Positions 7,304-15,643 of a stretch of 28,100 nt of DNA are shown piece after piece. The position numbers and the translations under genes are program-made. Source of the stretch: an uncultured Eubacteriales bacterium (GTDB lineage Bacteria; Bacillota; Clostridia; Oscillospirales; Oscillospiraceae); contig USIH01000010.1 in NCBI GenBank assembly GCA_900554705.1, forward strand, positions 1-28,100, written 5' to 3'. The stretch's first letter is position 1; every line of letters begins with the position of its first letter. Under the pieces are notes generated by a model. It had not been told where the DNA came from. It was given only the letters and a program-made list of their open reading frames with translations, and made no database searches.

Positions 7304-9001
7304 ATGGAATATCTCGATCGTTATCATTTTTGGTGCGAAAATGCTCCACTCACTCCCGAAGAAAAGCAAACGCTCCTTGCGCTGGGCGACGACGCGATCA
7401 AAGGCGCGTTCGGAGCCGAGCTGCAATTCGGCACGGCTGGCATCCGCGGCATTATGGGGCAGGGAACGAACTGCCTGAACGATTTCACGGTGCGCCGCAC
7501 GGCACAGGGACTTGCCGCGTGGCTTGCCGCTACGGAGCTTCCGCGTAAATGCGCCATCGGCTATGACTCGCGGCATAACTCGCAGCGCTATGCGCATATC
7601 TGCGCCGCCGCTTTGGCGGATCGCGGCGTTCATGTCTATGTCTATCATGAGCTTGCACCGACGCCGATGCTCTCCTTTGCCGTCCGTCAGCTTGGCTGCG
7701 GCTGCGGTATCGTAGTCTCCGCGAGCCATAACGCAGGCATCTATAACGGCATCAAATGCTACGGGCCGGACGGCTGCCAGATGACGGACGAGCCTGCGGC
7801 GATCGTATACAAAGAGATCTCAAATATCGCCTATTTCGTCTCCGGAAAGCACAGCTTTGAAGAGCACCTTGCGCAGGGGAATGTCGAGTTCATCGCGCAG
7901 GAGCTTTGGGAGCGCTACTATCGCACTGTGCTTGCCGAGCGTGTGACGACGCAGCCTGCAAATCACCTGAACCTTCTGTACACCCCGCTTTGCGGCACGG
8001 GCAACAAGCCGGTGCGTCAGGTGTTGGGCAGGATCGGCGTCAATGTTGATGTTGTGCGTGTGCAGGAGCTGCCGGACGGTGACTTTAAGACCTGCGAATA
8101 TCCCAATCCGGAGACGGACGCCGCACTGAACGAAAGCTACAAGATCGCGCGCGACACCCATCCCGATCTGATCCTTGGAACCGATCCGGACTGCGACCGT
8201 GTTGCCGTTGCGGTTCCCACGGAGGACGGCTTCCGTAAGCTGAGCGGTAATGAATTGGGCTGCCTCTTACTGGACTACATCCTCGGAGAGATGAAGAAAA
8301 ACGGAACGCTGCCTGATCATCCGGTCGCGGTGCGGAGCATTGTTTCCACGCCGCTTGCCGACAAGGTTGCCGCGCAGTACGGCGTGAAGATGAAGGCGGT
8401 CTTGACCGGCTTTAAGTACATCGGCGGCGAGATCCTTGCGTTGGAAGAAAAAGGGGAAGAGCATCGCTTTGTCTTCGGTTTCGAGGAGAGCTGCGGTTAT
8501 CTCAAGGGTACTTACGCGCGCGACAAGGACGCAGTCGTTGCCTCGATGCTGACGTGCGATCTTGCGGCGAAGCTCAAGCGCGAGGGAATGAACCTTGCGC
8601 AGAAAATGGATGCGCTTTATGAAAAGCTGGGCTACCACGAGGCAAAGGTCGTCAGCTTGGAACTGAAAGGGCCGGACGCCATGGCGCTGTCGGCGAAGTT
8701 TATGTCGGATTTCCGCGCAGAGATTCCGACCATGCTCTGCGGTGTCGCCGTGACGGAATGCACGGACTACGCCTCCCGCATAGCGAAGGATCTGACGACC
8801 GGCGAAGAGCGTCCCGTCACGCTGCCGAAGTCTAATGTCGTAGCCCTGACCCTCGGCGAAAAGGCGAGCGTGATCGTGCGCCCCTCCGGTACCGAGCCGA
8901 AGGTCAAGCTGTATCTCACTGCGGTCGACCGCAGCAAGGAAAAGGCGCTTTGCCTGCTTGCGCAGCTTGAGACGGCGATGAGCGCCTATCTGCCGAAATA
9001 A
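7304..9001 (+). CDS. Phosphoglucomutase/phosphomannomutase family protein (PgcA-like)
   Basis: Alpha-D-phosphohexomutases interconvert hexose 1- and 6-phosphates through a phosphoserine, feeding glycogen, cell-wall and glycolytic sugars. The 565-residue length and order of motifs match the long PgcA-type phosphoglucomutases of Firmicutes. Visible motifs are QFGTAGIRG near residue 45; the phosphoserine loop SASHN with S141; the metal loop DPDCDR at 294-299 (Cys where Ala is usual); GFEESCGY for sugar recognition; and RPSGTEPK for phosphate binding near the C-terminus. ATG 7304 follows AGGAGGA at good spacing. Substrate (glucose or mannose phosphate) cannot be fixed from sequence alone. The gene begins immediately after a terminator and no promoter is visible between them, so expression may come from read-through or from a promoter inside the preceding gene. 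Confidence 0.93.
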   Translation: MEYLDRYHFWCENAPLTPEEKQTLLALGDDAIKGAFGAELQFGTAGIRGIMGQGTNCLNDFTVRRTAQGLAAWLAATELPRKCAIGYDSRHNSQRYAHICAAALADRGVHVYVYHELAPTPMLSFAVRQLGCGCGIVVSASHNAGIYNGIKCYGPDGCQMTDEPAAIVYKEISNIAYFVSGKHSFEEHLAQGNVEFIAQELWERYYRTVLAERVTTQPANHLNLLYTPLCGTGNKPVRQVLGRIGVNVDVVRVQELPDGDFKTCEYPNPETDAALNESYKIARDTHPDLILGTDPDCDRVAVAVPTEDGFRKLSGNELGCLLLDYILGEMKKNGTLPDHPVAVRSIVSTPLADKVAAQYGVKMKAVLTGFKYIGGEILALEEKGEEHRFVFGFEESCGYLKGTYARDKDAVVASMLTCDLAAKLKREGMNLAQKMDALYEKLGYHEAKVVSLELKGPDAMALSAKFMSDFRAEIPTMLCGVAVTECTDYASRIAKDLTTGEERPVTLPKSNVVALTLGEKASVIVRPSGTEPKVKLYLTAVDRSKEKALCLLAQLETAMSAYLPK

Positions 9002-9004
9002 TTC

Positions 9005-9033
9005 TTGACAAACGTCGGGAATTTCGATATGAT
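9005..9033 (+). promoter_or_regulatory. Sigma-A type promoter of the valS leader
   Basis: TTGACA (9005-9010) and TATGAT (9028-9033) are separated by 17 bases, and start four bases after the stop of the phosphohexomutase gene. The predicted transcription start near 9040 is just upstream of the T-box stem I, as expected. Confidence 0.85.
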
Positions 9034-9039
9034 ACTACA

Positions 9040-9273
9040 AACGTGCAGACGAAGAGAAGTAGCTTTTGGCTTCGGGCAAAGAGAGGAAACGGTTGGTGCA
9101 AGTTTTCGCCGAAGCAGAGTGAAGGTCGCTTCCGAGCGGGCGCGCTGAAGCAGTAGGCGCGCACGGTTCCTCCCGTTATCGAGTTTGAGTGTCCGCTCGC
9201 TTTGGGTGGAAATTCAGGTGGTACCACGGTATTTTTTACCGCCCTGAACGGCTTGTTCAGGGCGGTTTATTTT
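9040..9273 (+). promoter_or_regulatory. T-box riboswitch controlling valS
   Basis: The untranslated leader carries the hallmarks of a tRNA-sensing T-box. Stem I has GAAGAGAAGTA on its 5' side and an AGAGAGG...GGTTGGTGCAA apical segment. On the 3' side, GAAGGTCGCTTC holds a probable GTC valine specifier at 9125-9127, flanked by CTTC that can pair with GAAG of the 5' side. The T-box core AGGTGGTACCACGG is at 9216-9229; TGGT (9219-9222) would pair with the ACCA end of uncharged tRNA-Val. The antiterminator is readable: TTCAGG (9213-9218) with CCTGAA (9243-9248) and CGGTA (9227-9231) with TACCG (9237-9241). It excludes the terminator at 9238-9266. Uncharged tRNA-Val should therefore switch valS on. 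The specifier position is inference; the rest is directly seen. Confidence 0.93.
9238..9273 (+). terminator. T-box conditional terminator
   Basis: ACCGCCCTGAAC (9238-9249) and GTTCAGGGCGGT (9255-9266) form a perfect 12-bp stem with loop GGCTT, followed by TTTATTTT. Its left arm is shared with the antiterminator, which makes the two structures mutually exclusive. Confidence 0.92.
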
Positions 9274-9288
9274 GCAAGGAGAACGAAC

Positions 9289-11925
9289 ATGAGAGAACTA
9301 CCAAAAACCTATGATCCGAAAGAGGTAGAGGCAAAGCTTTACCAGTTTTGGATGGACGGCGGCTACTTCCATGCGGAGCCGGACGCGGCGAAAAAGCCGT
9401 TTACGATCGTTATGCCGCCCCCGAACGTGACCGGACAACTCCACATCGGCCACGCGATGGACGACACGGCGCAGGACACGCTGATCCGCTTTAAGCGGAT
9501 GCAGGGGTATAATGCGCTCTACCTGCCCGGCGTTGACCACGCCGGCATCGCAACGCAGATCAAAGTGGAAGAGGTTCTGCGAAGCGAGGGCAAGACGCGC
9601 TACGACCTCGGGCGCGATAAATTCCTCGAGCGTGTGTGGGACTGGAAGCGGCAATACGGCGACCGTATCGTGGCGCAGCAAAAAAAGCTGGGCATTTCCT
9701 GCGACTGGCAGCGCTCCCGCTTTACGATGGACGAGGGTTGCTCCAAGGCGGTGCGCGAAGTGTTCGTCAATCTCTACGAACAGGGGCTGATCTACAAGGG
9801 CAGCCGGATCATCAACTGGTGTCCGCACTGCGTCACTGCGCTGTCCGATGCGGAGGTCGAGTATGTGGATAAGCCCGGTAATCTCTGGCATATCCGCTAT
9901 CCGCTGGCAGACGGCAGCGGCGAGGTCATCGTCGCGACGACCCGTCCCGAGACGATGCTGGGCGACAGCGGCGTTTGCGTCAACCCGAACGATGAACGCT
10001 ATCAGGCGATCGTCGGGAAAAACGTGATCCTTCCGCTGGTCAACAAGGAGATCCCCGTTGTTGCGGACGATTATGTCGAGATGGACTTTGGTACCGGCTG
10101 CGTCAAGATGACGCCTGCGCATGATCCGAACGACTTTGAGGTCGGCCTGCGCCATCACTTGGAGGTCATCCGTGTGCTGGACGACCACGGCGTTGTCAAT
10201 GCGTTTGGCGGGAAATACCAAGGTCTGGATCGCTATGAGGCGCGAAAGCAGATCGTATCCGATCTGGAGGCACAGGGCTATCTGGTCAAGGTCGAGCCTT
10301 ATAACCACCATGTCGGCACCTGCTACCGCTGCCACCGCGACGTGGAGCCGATCATCTCCGCGCAGTGGTTCGTGAAGATGCAGCCTCTGGCAAAGGAAGC
10401 GCTGCGCGTTGTAAACGAAGGCGAGACGAAGTTCGTTCCCGAGCGTTTCACGAAGATCTATACCAACTGGATGGAAAACGTTCGTGACTGGTGTATCTCC
10501 CGTCAGCTTTGGTGGGGTCATCAGATCCCCGCGTGGTATTGCGCAGACTGCGGCCACATGACGGTTTCGCGCAAAGATGCGACCTGCTGCGAAAAGTGCG
10601 GCAGCAAGAACATCACCCGTGATGAAGACGTGCTGGACACGTGGTTCTCTTCCGCGCTCTGGCCGTTCGAAACGCTGGGCTGGCCGGATACGGAAGCGCC
10701 GGATTTCAAGTATTTTTACCCGACGGATGTCCTTGTCACCGGTTACGACATTATCTTCTTCTGGGTCGCGCGTATGATCTTCTCCGGCTGCAAGCAGACC
10801 GGAAAGGCGCCGTTCCACACTGTCCTCATCCACGGCCTTGTCCGCGACGACAAGGGCAGAAAAATGTCAAAATCGCTCGGCAACGGTATTGACCCGCTGG
10901 AAATGATCGACCGGTTCGGCGCTGACGCGCTGCGCATGAATATGCTCACCGCGAACTCCCCCGGAAACGATATGCGCTTCTATATCGAGCGCTGCGAGGC
11001 GATGCGCAATTTTGCCAATAAGCTCTGGAACGCGAGCCGCTATGTAATGATGAACCTGAGCATTGACAAAAATGAGCTTCCTGCCTGCGAGGAGCTTGAG
11101 ACCGCGGACAAGTGGATCCTTTCCAAGCTCAACACGCTCATTGCCGAGGCAACGGAGAATCTGGACAAATATGAGCTGGGCATTGCCGTTCAGAAGATCT
11201 ATGACTTTATCTGGGACAGCTACTGTGACTGGTATATCGAGCTGACCAAGGCGCGACTCTACGGCGAGGATGCACAGAGCAAGCGCACTGCGCAGAAGGT
11301 CCTGCTGTATGTGCTCGATCAGATCCTCCGACTCATGCACCCGTTTATGCCGTTTATCACGGAAGAGATCTGGCAGGCGATCCCGCATGAAGGGGAGGCA
11401 CTGATCGCGGCGCAATGGCCGTCCTATCGGCAGGAGCTGAACTTCCGCGCTGAAGAGGCGGCGATGGAAAGCATCATGAACGCCATTCGCGCCGTGCGCA
11501 ACCGCCGTGCGGAGATGAACGTACCGCCCTCCAAGAAGTGCACGCTCTATATCGTCACGCAGCACCCTGAAGTCTTCCAAAGCGGTACCGGCTTCATTTC
11601 GCGCCTTGCCTATGCGGATGAAGTGATCGTCCGCACGCAGGAACCGGAAGGACATTCGACGATGGCCTCCTGTGTTACGCATGACGCGGCGCTCTATATG
11701 CCGATGGTGCAGCTGATCGATGTGGCAAAGGAGATGGAGCGCATTTCCAAGGAACGCGAAAAGACGCAAAAGGGACTTGCCGGCGTTCAGGCTAAGCTCA
11801 ACAATCCCGGCTTCGCTGCCAAAGCGCCGGAGGCCGTTGTTGCCGCAGAGCGCGAAAAGGCCGCGAAGTATGAGGCGCTGCTGCAACAGCTCAACGAGAG
11901 CGAAGCGCGTCTGAAGAACCTGTAA
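9289..11925 (+). CDS. valS: Valyl-tRNA synthetase
   Basis: ValS charges tRNA-Val with valine and edits misactivated threonine; it is a class I enzyme in the cytoplasm. The 878-residue product has HIGH at 52-55 (in [11 protein letters not shown]), the KMSKS loop at 525-529, and a CP1 editing domain between them with [12 protein letters not shown] cysteine cluster (CADCG...CCEKCG) near 424-445 is consistent with a zinc site. The anticodon-binding domain follows, and the C-terminus is the ValS-specific coiled-coil arm ([12 protein letters not shown] onward). Length is typical of Firmicutes. ATG 9289 has AAGGAG nine bases upstream and begins [14 protein letters not shown]; the frame is open upstream to 9202 only because it runs through the T-box terminator. 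It is regulated by the T-box leader and followed by a terminator, so it is probably monocistronic. Confidence 0.98.
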   Translation: MRELPKTYDPKEVEAKLYQFWMDGGYFHAEPDAAKKPFTIVMPPPNVTGQLHIGHAMDDTAQDTLIRFKRMQGYNALYLPGVDHAGIATQIKVEEVLRSEGKTRYDLGRDKFLERVWDWKRQYGDRIVAQQKKLGISCDWQRSRFTMDEGCSKAVREVFVNLYEQGLIYKGSRIINWCPHCVTALSDAEVEYVDKPGNLWHIRYPLADGSGEVIVATTRPETMLGDSGVCVNPNDERYQAIVGKNVILPLVNKEIPVVADDYVEMDFGTGCVKMTPAHDPNDFEVGLRHHLEVIRVLDDHGVVNAFGGKYQGLDRYEARKQIVSDLEAQGYLVKVEPYNHHVGTCYRCHRDVEPIISAQWFVKMQPLAKEALRVVNEGETKFVPERFTKIYTNWMENVRDWCISRQLWWGHQIPAWYCADCGHMTVSRKDATCCEKCGSKNITRDEDVLDTWFSSALWPFETLGWPDTEAPDFKYFYPTDVLVTGYDIIFFWVARMIFSGCKQTGKAPFHTVLIHGLVRDDKGRKMSKSLGNGIDPLEMIDRFGADALRMNMLTANSPGNDMRFYIERCEAMRNFANKLWNASRYVMMNLSIDKNELPACEELETADKWILSKLNTLIAEATENLDKYELGIAVQKIYDFIWDSYCDWYIELTKARLYGEDAQSKRTAQKVLLYVLDQILRLMHPFMPFITEEIWQAIPHEGEALIAAQWPSYRQELNFRAEEAAMESIMNAIRAVRNRRAEMNVPPSKKCTLYIVTQHPEVFQSGTGFISRLAYADEVIVRTQEPEGHSTMASCVTHDAALYMPMVQLIDVAKEMERISKEREKTQKGLAGVQAKLNNPGFAAKAPEAVVAAEREKAAKYEALLQQLNESEARLKNL

Positions 11926-11931
11926 TATAAG

Positions 11932-11968
11932 GCTGCTGCAAAGTCTCATCTTTGCAGCAGCTTTATTT
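11932..11968 (+). terminator. Intrinsic terminator after valS
   Basis: GCTGCTGCAAAG (11932-11943) and CTTTGCAGCAGC (11950-11961) form a perfect 12-bp stem with a TCTCAT loop, followed by TTTATTT. This closes the valS transcript. Confidence 0.88.
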
Positions 11969-12000
11969 GTAAATTGGGGAGGAAATGAAAAAGTTTGTGA

Positions 12001-12023
12001 AAAGCGGCTTTCCCGCTTTATTT
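12001..12023 (+). other. Second short hairpin with T-rich tail before lepB
   Basis: AAAGCGG (12001-12007) pairs with CCGCTTT (12013-12019) around loop CTTTC, followed by ATTTCTTTC. It could be a weak backup terminator for valS. It overlaps the expected -35 region of the lepB promoter, so it may instead be incidental. A 19-codon reading frame (11985-12044) spans it but has a badly spaced ribosome site. Confidence 0.35.
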
Positions 12024-12045
12024 CTTTCGAAAAGTGGTGTATAAT
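12017..12045 (+). promoter_or_regulatory. Probable promoter of the lepB-rbgA operon
   Basis: A perfect TATAAT at 12040-12045 has a poor -35 (TTTATT, 12017-12022) at 17-base spacing. The -10 lies 29 bases before the lepB start codon and after the valS terminator, which is where a promoter is needed. The predicted transcription start is near 12052. Confidence rests mainly on the -10 and position. Confidence 0.6.
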
Positions 12046-12074
12046 GAAACCCAGTGAAGGGGCGGAGACACCAT

Positions 12075-12677
12075 ATGAAAAAGAAGAAAACGGAAAACCT
12101 CGGGTTTTTATATGATATTTATACCTTGCTGCATGATCTTGTCTATATTCTTGCGGCAATCACGCTGATCTTTGTGTTTTGCGTCCGGCTTGTCGGCGTT
12201 GTCGGCAACTCCATGAACTCGACGCTCTATGACGGCGACTATCTTGCGCTGCAGAGCAACGTCATCATGGGCGACCTGAAGTATGGCGATGTGATCGTTG
12301 CGCGGAAGCAATCGTTTAACGACGGTGAACCGATCGTCAAGCGCGTGATCGCAACAGAAGGTCAGACCGTGCGCTTTGAGCCTGCGGAAGACGGCAACTA
12401 CGCGGTCTATGTGGACGGCGTGCTTCTTTCCGAGCCGTATATCAACGAGGGCGTGATGCACGGCACCATTAATGCGCCTGTCGGACAGGATATTTTGGTC
12501 GAGGACGGCTGCGTTTTTGTCATGGGTGACAATCGCGACCATTCGTCCGACAGCCGCTATGACCGCATCGGTCAGATTCGGATGGATCAGGTGCTCGGTA
12601 AAGTGCTCTTTATTGTATTTCCAGGGAAAGATGCCTCCGGAAACCGCGATTTCGGACGGATCGGAGCCGTTTCATGA
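12075..12677 (+). CDS. lepB: Signal peptidase I
   Basis: Type I signal peptidase cleaves signal peptides of exported proteins at the outer face of the membrane. The 200-residue product starts with a lysine-rich cytosolic end (KKKK), one membrane segment at about 22-43 (ILAAITLIFVFCV), and then the catalytic domain. The nucleophile is S46 in GNSMNSTLYDGD; the general base is K89 in IVKRVIA. The conserved box VMGDNRDHSSDSR follows. This is the short, single-span Gram-positive type. ATG 12075 is preceded by GGAG at seven bases; GTG 12054 upstream is too close to the predicted transcription start. The stop overlaps rbgA by four bases (ATGA). Pairing of lepB with rbgA and rnhB is common in Firmicutes. 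Confidence 0.96.
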   Translation: MKKKKTENLGFLYDIYTLLHDLVYILAAITLIFVFCVRLVGVVGNSMNSTLYDGDYLALQSNVIMGDLKYGDVIVARKQSFNDGEPIVKRVIATEGQTVRFEPAEDGNYAVYVDGVLLSEPYINEGVMHGTINAPVGQDILVEDGCVFVMGDNRDHSSDSRYDRIGQIRMDQVLGKVLFIVFPGKDASGNRDFGRIGAVS

Positions 12678-13534
12678 TGGACGATAAAATGAATATCCAG
12701 TGGTACCCCGGGCACATGACCAAGACCCGCCGAAAGATGGAAGAGGATCTGAAACTGGTCGATGCGGTCTGTGAGGTGATCGACGCGCGCATTCCGATCT
12801 CCAGCCGAAATCCGGATATTGACGCGATCTGCGGGGCAAAGCCGCGGATGATCATACTCAACCGGATCGACATGGCGGACGCGAACGCGACGGCGCTCTG
12901 GAGCGAATACTTTCAAAAAAAAGGCTGGGCGGTGCTGCGGACGGATTGCAAGAACCGAAAGGGGATCGACCGCTTTGCGCCGACCGTTCGCGCGCTTTTG
13001 GCAGAGAAACTTGCGCGCTATGAGGCACGCGGTTTTGTCAACAAGCCGCTCAAGCTGATGATCGTCGGCATTCCGAATGTCGGAAAATCCACGCTGATCA
13101 ATCAAGTCGCCGGACGGAAGGGCGCAAAGGCCGAAAACCGTCCCGGCGTGACGCGCGGTGTGCAGTGGGTCACGGTCGCGCAGGGGCTTTTGTTGCTGGA
13201 CACGCCCGGGATCCTCTGGCCGCGCTTTGACGACGAGGAGACCGGCAGGCGCCTTGCCTATACCGGCGCGGTGAAGGACGACATTCTGGACACGGAAACA
13301 CTTGCGTCCCATTTGGCCGCAATGCTTTTCCGGCGTTATCCGGATGCACTTGTCAGCCGCTATCAACTGGAGCTTTCCGACGAGCCTACCGGCTATGCGC
13401 TGCTGTGCGCGATCGGAAAGCGGCGCGGCTTTCTCCTCTCCGGCGGCGAGATCGACACGGAGCGCGCCGCGCGGATGCTGTTGGAGGAATATCGCAGCTG
13501 CAAGCTCGGCAGATTCACCTTGGAGGATCCATGA
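12674..13534 (+). CDS. rbgA: Ribosome biogenesis GTPase RbgA (YlqF)
   Basis: RbgA is a circularly permuted GTPase that promotes a late step of 50S subunit assembly in Firmicutes. The 286-residue product starts MMDDKMNIQWYPGHMTK, the family start. The G motifs appear in permuted order: the G4-like LNRID (residues about 57-61) comes before G1 GIPNVGKST (132-140), then G3 LDTPGILWP. The C-terminal helical RNA-binding region follows. Length agrees with YlqF (about 280). Two adjacent ATGs at 12674 and 12677 are possible starts; 12674 has the better distance from GGAG (12663-12666). The start overlaps the lepB stop and the end overlaps the next small gene (ATGA), so coupling is likely. Confidence 0.96.
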   Translation: MMDDKMNIQWYPGHMTKTRRKMEEDLKLVDAVCEVIDARIPISSRNPDIDAICGAKPRMIILNRIDMADANATALWSEYFQKKGWAVLRTDCKNRKGIDRFAPTVRALLAEKLARYEARGFVNKPLKLMIVGIPNVGKSTLINQVAGRKGAKAENRPGVTRGVQWVTVAQGLLLLDTPGILWPRFDDEETGRRLAYTGAVKDDILDTETLASHLAAMLFRRYPDALVSRYQLELSDEPTGYALLCAIGKRRGFLLSGGEIDTERAARMLLEEYRSCKLGRFTLEDP

Positions 13535-13755
13535 CTTATGAATTGATCCGCGAGATCTTTAATTCGTGCAGCAACAATCAAATGCGTGATGTTTTCGTCA
13601 CCGAGATAGAGACGCAGAATCCCGACGCGGTCGCGGCGAGCTACTGTACGGGTAAGCACAGTAAATTGGAAAAGCAGGTATTACCGGACGGCGTGATCGT
13701 TTACGATCTCTGGGTAGACGATCTGCATGAACGACTGACATTTTCACCCGATTGA
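13531..13755 (+). CDS. Small protein of unknown function between rbgA and rnhB
   Basis: I do not recognise this 74-residue protein with certainty. It begins MTYELIREIFNSCSNNQMRD, is acidic, has two cysteines (one in CSNNQ, one in SYCTG) and a C-terminal VIVYDLWVDDL strand-like segment. It has no signal peptide or membrane segment. GGAGG (13522-13526) lies five bases before ATG 13531, which overlaps the rbgA stop by four bases. It ends six bases before rnhB, so it is clearly part of the operon and probably translated. The helix-then-strands look suggests a small soluble alpha/beta domain, perhaps a partner of ribosome or RNA enzymes, but this is inference from context only. Confidence 0.82.
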   Translation: MTYELIREIFNSCSNNQMRDVFVTEIETQNPDAVAASYCTGKHSKLEKQVLPDGVIVYDLWVDDLHERLTFSPD

Positions 13756-13764
13756 GAGGCAATG

Positions 13765-14373
13765 ATGGAAGATTTGTGGAGTTTTGAGCAAAGAGCATGG
13801 GATGAGGGTTTCACCCATGTGTGCGGCGTCGACGAAGCCGGACGCGGCCCGCTCGCAGGGCCTGTCTGTGCGGCGGCGGTCATTCTGCCGCCCAATGCCG
13901 AGATCGACGGTCTGAACGACTCAAAGAAGCTCACGGCCAAGCGCCGCGAGGCGCTTTATGACGTGATCCTGTCGCAGGCTGTGGCCTACGGCATAGCGAT
14001 GGTAGATGAAAAGACGATCGACGAGATCAATATTTTGCAGGCAACCTTCCTTGCCATGCGGCAGGCGGTCGAGCAGCTCTCCGTGACGCCGGAGCTTGCA
14101 CTGGTCGACGGAAATCGGGAACCGGACTTCGGTTCCATTCCCGTGAAGACGATCATAAAGGGCGACAGCCTGAGCGCAAACATTGCAGCCGCGTCGATCC
14201 TTGCAAAGGTCACGCGAGACCGTTTCATGATGGAGCAGGATCAGATTTACCCGCAATACGGCTTTGCAGTACATAAGGGCTACGGCACGCAGGCACATTA
14301 TGCCGCGCTGCGCACCTATGGTGCGTGCCCCATCCACAGAAAGAGCTTCCTGAAAAAGTTCTATGCCGAGTAA
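13765..14373 (+). CDS. rnhB: Ribonuclease HII
   Basis: RNase HII removes ribonucleotides from RNA-DNA hybrids and single misincorporated ribonucleotides in DNA. The 202-residue product carries the four-acid active site: D23 and E24 in [15 protein letters not shown]115 in LVDGN, and D134 in [27 protein letters not shown] and the end HRKSF are also typical. Two ATGs are possible (13762 and 13765); the second has AGAGG at five bases, whereas the first is only two bases away, so I prefer 13765. Length is close to that of short RnhB proteins without the extra N-terminal domain. The end overlaps yraN by 11 bases. Confidence 0.96.
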   Translation: MEDLWSFEQRAWDEGFTHVCGVDEAGRGPLAGPVCAAAVILPPNAEIDGLNDSKKLTAKRREALYDVILSQAVAYGIAMVDEKTIDEINILQATFLAMRQAVEQLSVTPELALVDGNREPDFGSIPVKTIIKGDSLSANIAAASILAKVTRDRFMMEQDQIYPQYGFAVHKGYGTQAHYAALRTYGACPIHRKSFLKKFYAE

Positions 14374-14728
14374 TCTGGTGGGCCGCTGGGGGGAAAGCCT
14401 TGCGGCGGAGTATCTGCGTAAAAAGCGCTATGCGCTGTTGGCGGCAAATTATCGCTGCCGCTTCGGCGAGATCGACCTGATCGCGGAAAATCGGGAGCAT
14501 ATCGTCTTTGTGGAGGTGAAGCTGCGCAAAAGCGCGCGGTTTGCCGAAGCGTTGGAATTTGTTGATCTTCACAAGCAGGAGCGCCTGCGCAAAACGGCAG
14601 CGGTCTTTCTTGCGACGCATGAGGAGCTGACAAAACCTGCCCGTTTTGACGTCATCGAGGTATATGCCCCGCAGGGTATACAGACCGTACACCCTGACGT
14701 GATCCATTTGGAGGATGCTTTTGAGTAA
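14363..14728 (+). CDS. yraN: YraN family protein (UPF0102, endonuclease-like)
   Basis: The 121-residue product has the UPF0102 signature: [15 protein letters not shown] at the start, then [10 protein letters not shown] and FVEVKLRKS. The E/D-x-x-x-E-x-K arrangement is that of restriction-endonuclease-like (PD-(D/E)XK) folds, so a nuclease role in DNA processing has been suggested for the family; the cellular role is not settled as far as I know. It follows rnhB, the usual neighbour in Firmicutes and elsewhere. ATG 14363 lies within the end of rnhB, overlapping by 11 bases, with a weak ribosome site, so it probably depends on translation of rnhB. The end overlaps the dipeptidase gene. Confidence 0.93.
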   Translation: MPSNLVGRWGESLAAEYLRKKRYALLAANYRCRFGEIDLIAENREHIVFVEVKLRKSARFAEALEFVDLHKQERLRKTAAVFLATHEELTKPARFDVIEVYAPQGIQTVHPDVIHLEDAFE

Positions 14729-15638
14729 TATTCGTTTGTTTGACGGACATTGCGATACGGCGCTGGAGCTTTGCCTGCGCGCCGAGACGATTCAAAAGAA
14801 CACCTGCCATATTGACCTTGATAAGGCAAGCGCCTTTCAGGTTTACGTGCAGGTGTTTGCTTTTTGCAGCTATGCAGGAAGCGAAGCACAGTTCTTTCCG
14901 ACCGTTGAGGCATATCTGACGGAGCCGCTTGCCGTCCTAAGGGAACAGGCGGGGATCACTATTTGCCAAAACACGGCGCAGGTCACGGCCTGCGCCGCGC
15001 GGCACGCTCCTGCGGCGCTGCTTTCTCTGGAGGGGCCGGAGGTGATCGGCTGCGATCCGGAGCGGCTGGACGCGGTTTCGGATTTTGTCATGACAACGCT
15101 GACGTGGAACGCAGACAATGCACTTGCCGGATGCCATTTGAGTGACCGCGGCCTGACAGAACGGGGAAAAGCCTTTGTCCGCGCGGCGCAACAGCGCGGC
15201 ATTTTGATCGATGTCAGCCACCTTGGCGAGCGCTCCTTCTGGGAGCTGCTCGATATGACGACCGCGCCGATCCTTGCAAGTCACAGCAATTGCCGCGCGC
15301 TTTGCGAGAACACGAGAAATCTGACAGACGATCAGCTTCGCGCCATTGCAGACAGCGGTGGAACAGTGGGACTAAATCTTTATGCACCCTTCCTTGGCGG
15401 GCGGGCGGACTTTGAGACCATTTTCAGCCATCTGGAGCATATGCTGACGGTCTGCGGCGAGAAGCACGTCGCTCTGGGCGGTGACCTTGACGGCTGCGAC
15501 CGCCTTGCCGAGGGCTTTTCATCGGTAAAGGATTATGAAAAGCTCTACCATTTCCTGCGGAGCAGGGGCTTTGACGAGCCGCTGCTGGACGCAATTTTCT
15601 ACGAGAATCTATTCCGACTACTGAATGCAGTGAGGTGA
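14721..15638 (+). CDS. Membrane dipeptidase family (M19) zinc peptidase
   Basis: M19 enzymes (renal dipeptidase-like) are binuclear zinc hydrolases acting on dipeptides, often with D-residues at the second position. The 305-residue product has the metal ligands in order: H10 and D12 in FDGHCDT, E104 in SLEGPE, H167 in DVSHLG and H188 in ASHSNCRAL. The C-terminal GGDLDGCD matches the conserved GSDFDG-like loop. There is no signal peptide or membrane anchor, so it is cytoplasmic. I prefer TTG 14721, six bases after GGAGG (14710-14714); ATG 14715 directly abuts that site and would add two residues. The start overlaps the yraN stop. A role in peptide scavenging or in peptidoglycan D-amino-acid turnover is plausible, but the substrate is unknown. 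Confidence 0.92.
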   Translation: MSNIRLFDGHCDTALELCLRAETIQKNTCHIDLDKASAFQVYVQVFAFCSYAGSEAQFFPTVEAYLTEPLAVLREQAGITICQNTAQVTACAARHAPAALLSLEGPEVIGCDPERLDAVSDFVMTTLTWNADNALAGCHLSDRGLTERGKAFVRAAQQRGILIDVSHLGERSFWELLDMTTAPILASHSNCRALCENTRNLTDDQLRAIADSGGTVGLNLYAPFLGGRADFETIFSHLEHMLTVCGEKHVALGGDLDGCDRLAEGFSSVKDYEKLYHFLRSRGFDEPLLDAIFYENLFRLLNAVR

Positions 15639-15643
15639 TGCCA

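Noticed and set aside
9202..9288. Extended valS reading frame through the T-box
   Set aside because: These codons are the T-box core and terminator; translation starts at ATG 9289 after AAGGAG.
11985..12044. 19-codon frame before lepB as a real gene
   Set aside because: The GGAGG is only two bases from the ATG and the frame runs through a hairpin into the lepB -10 box.
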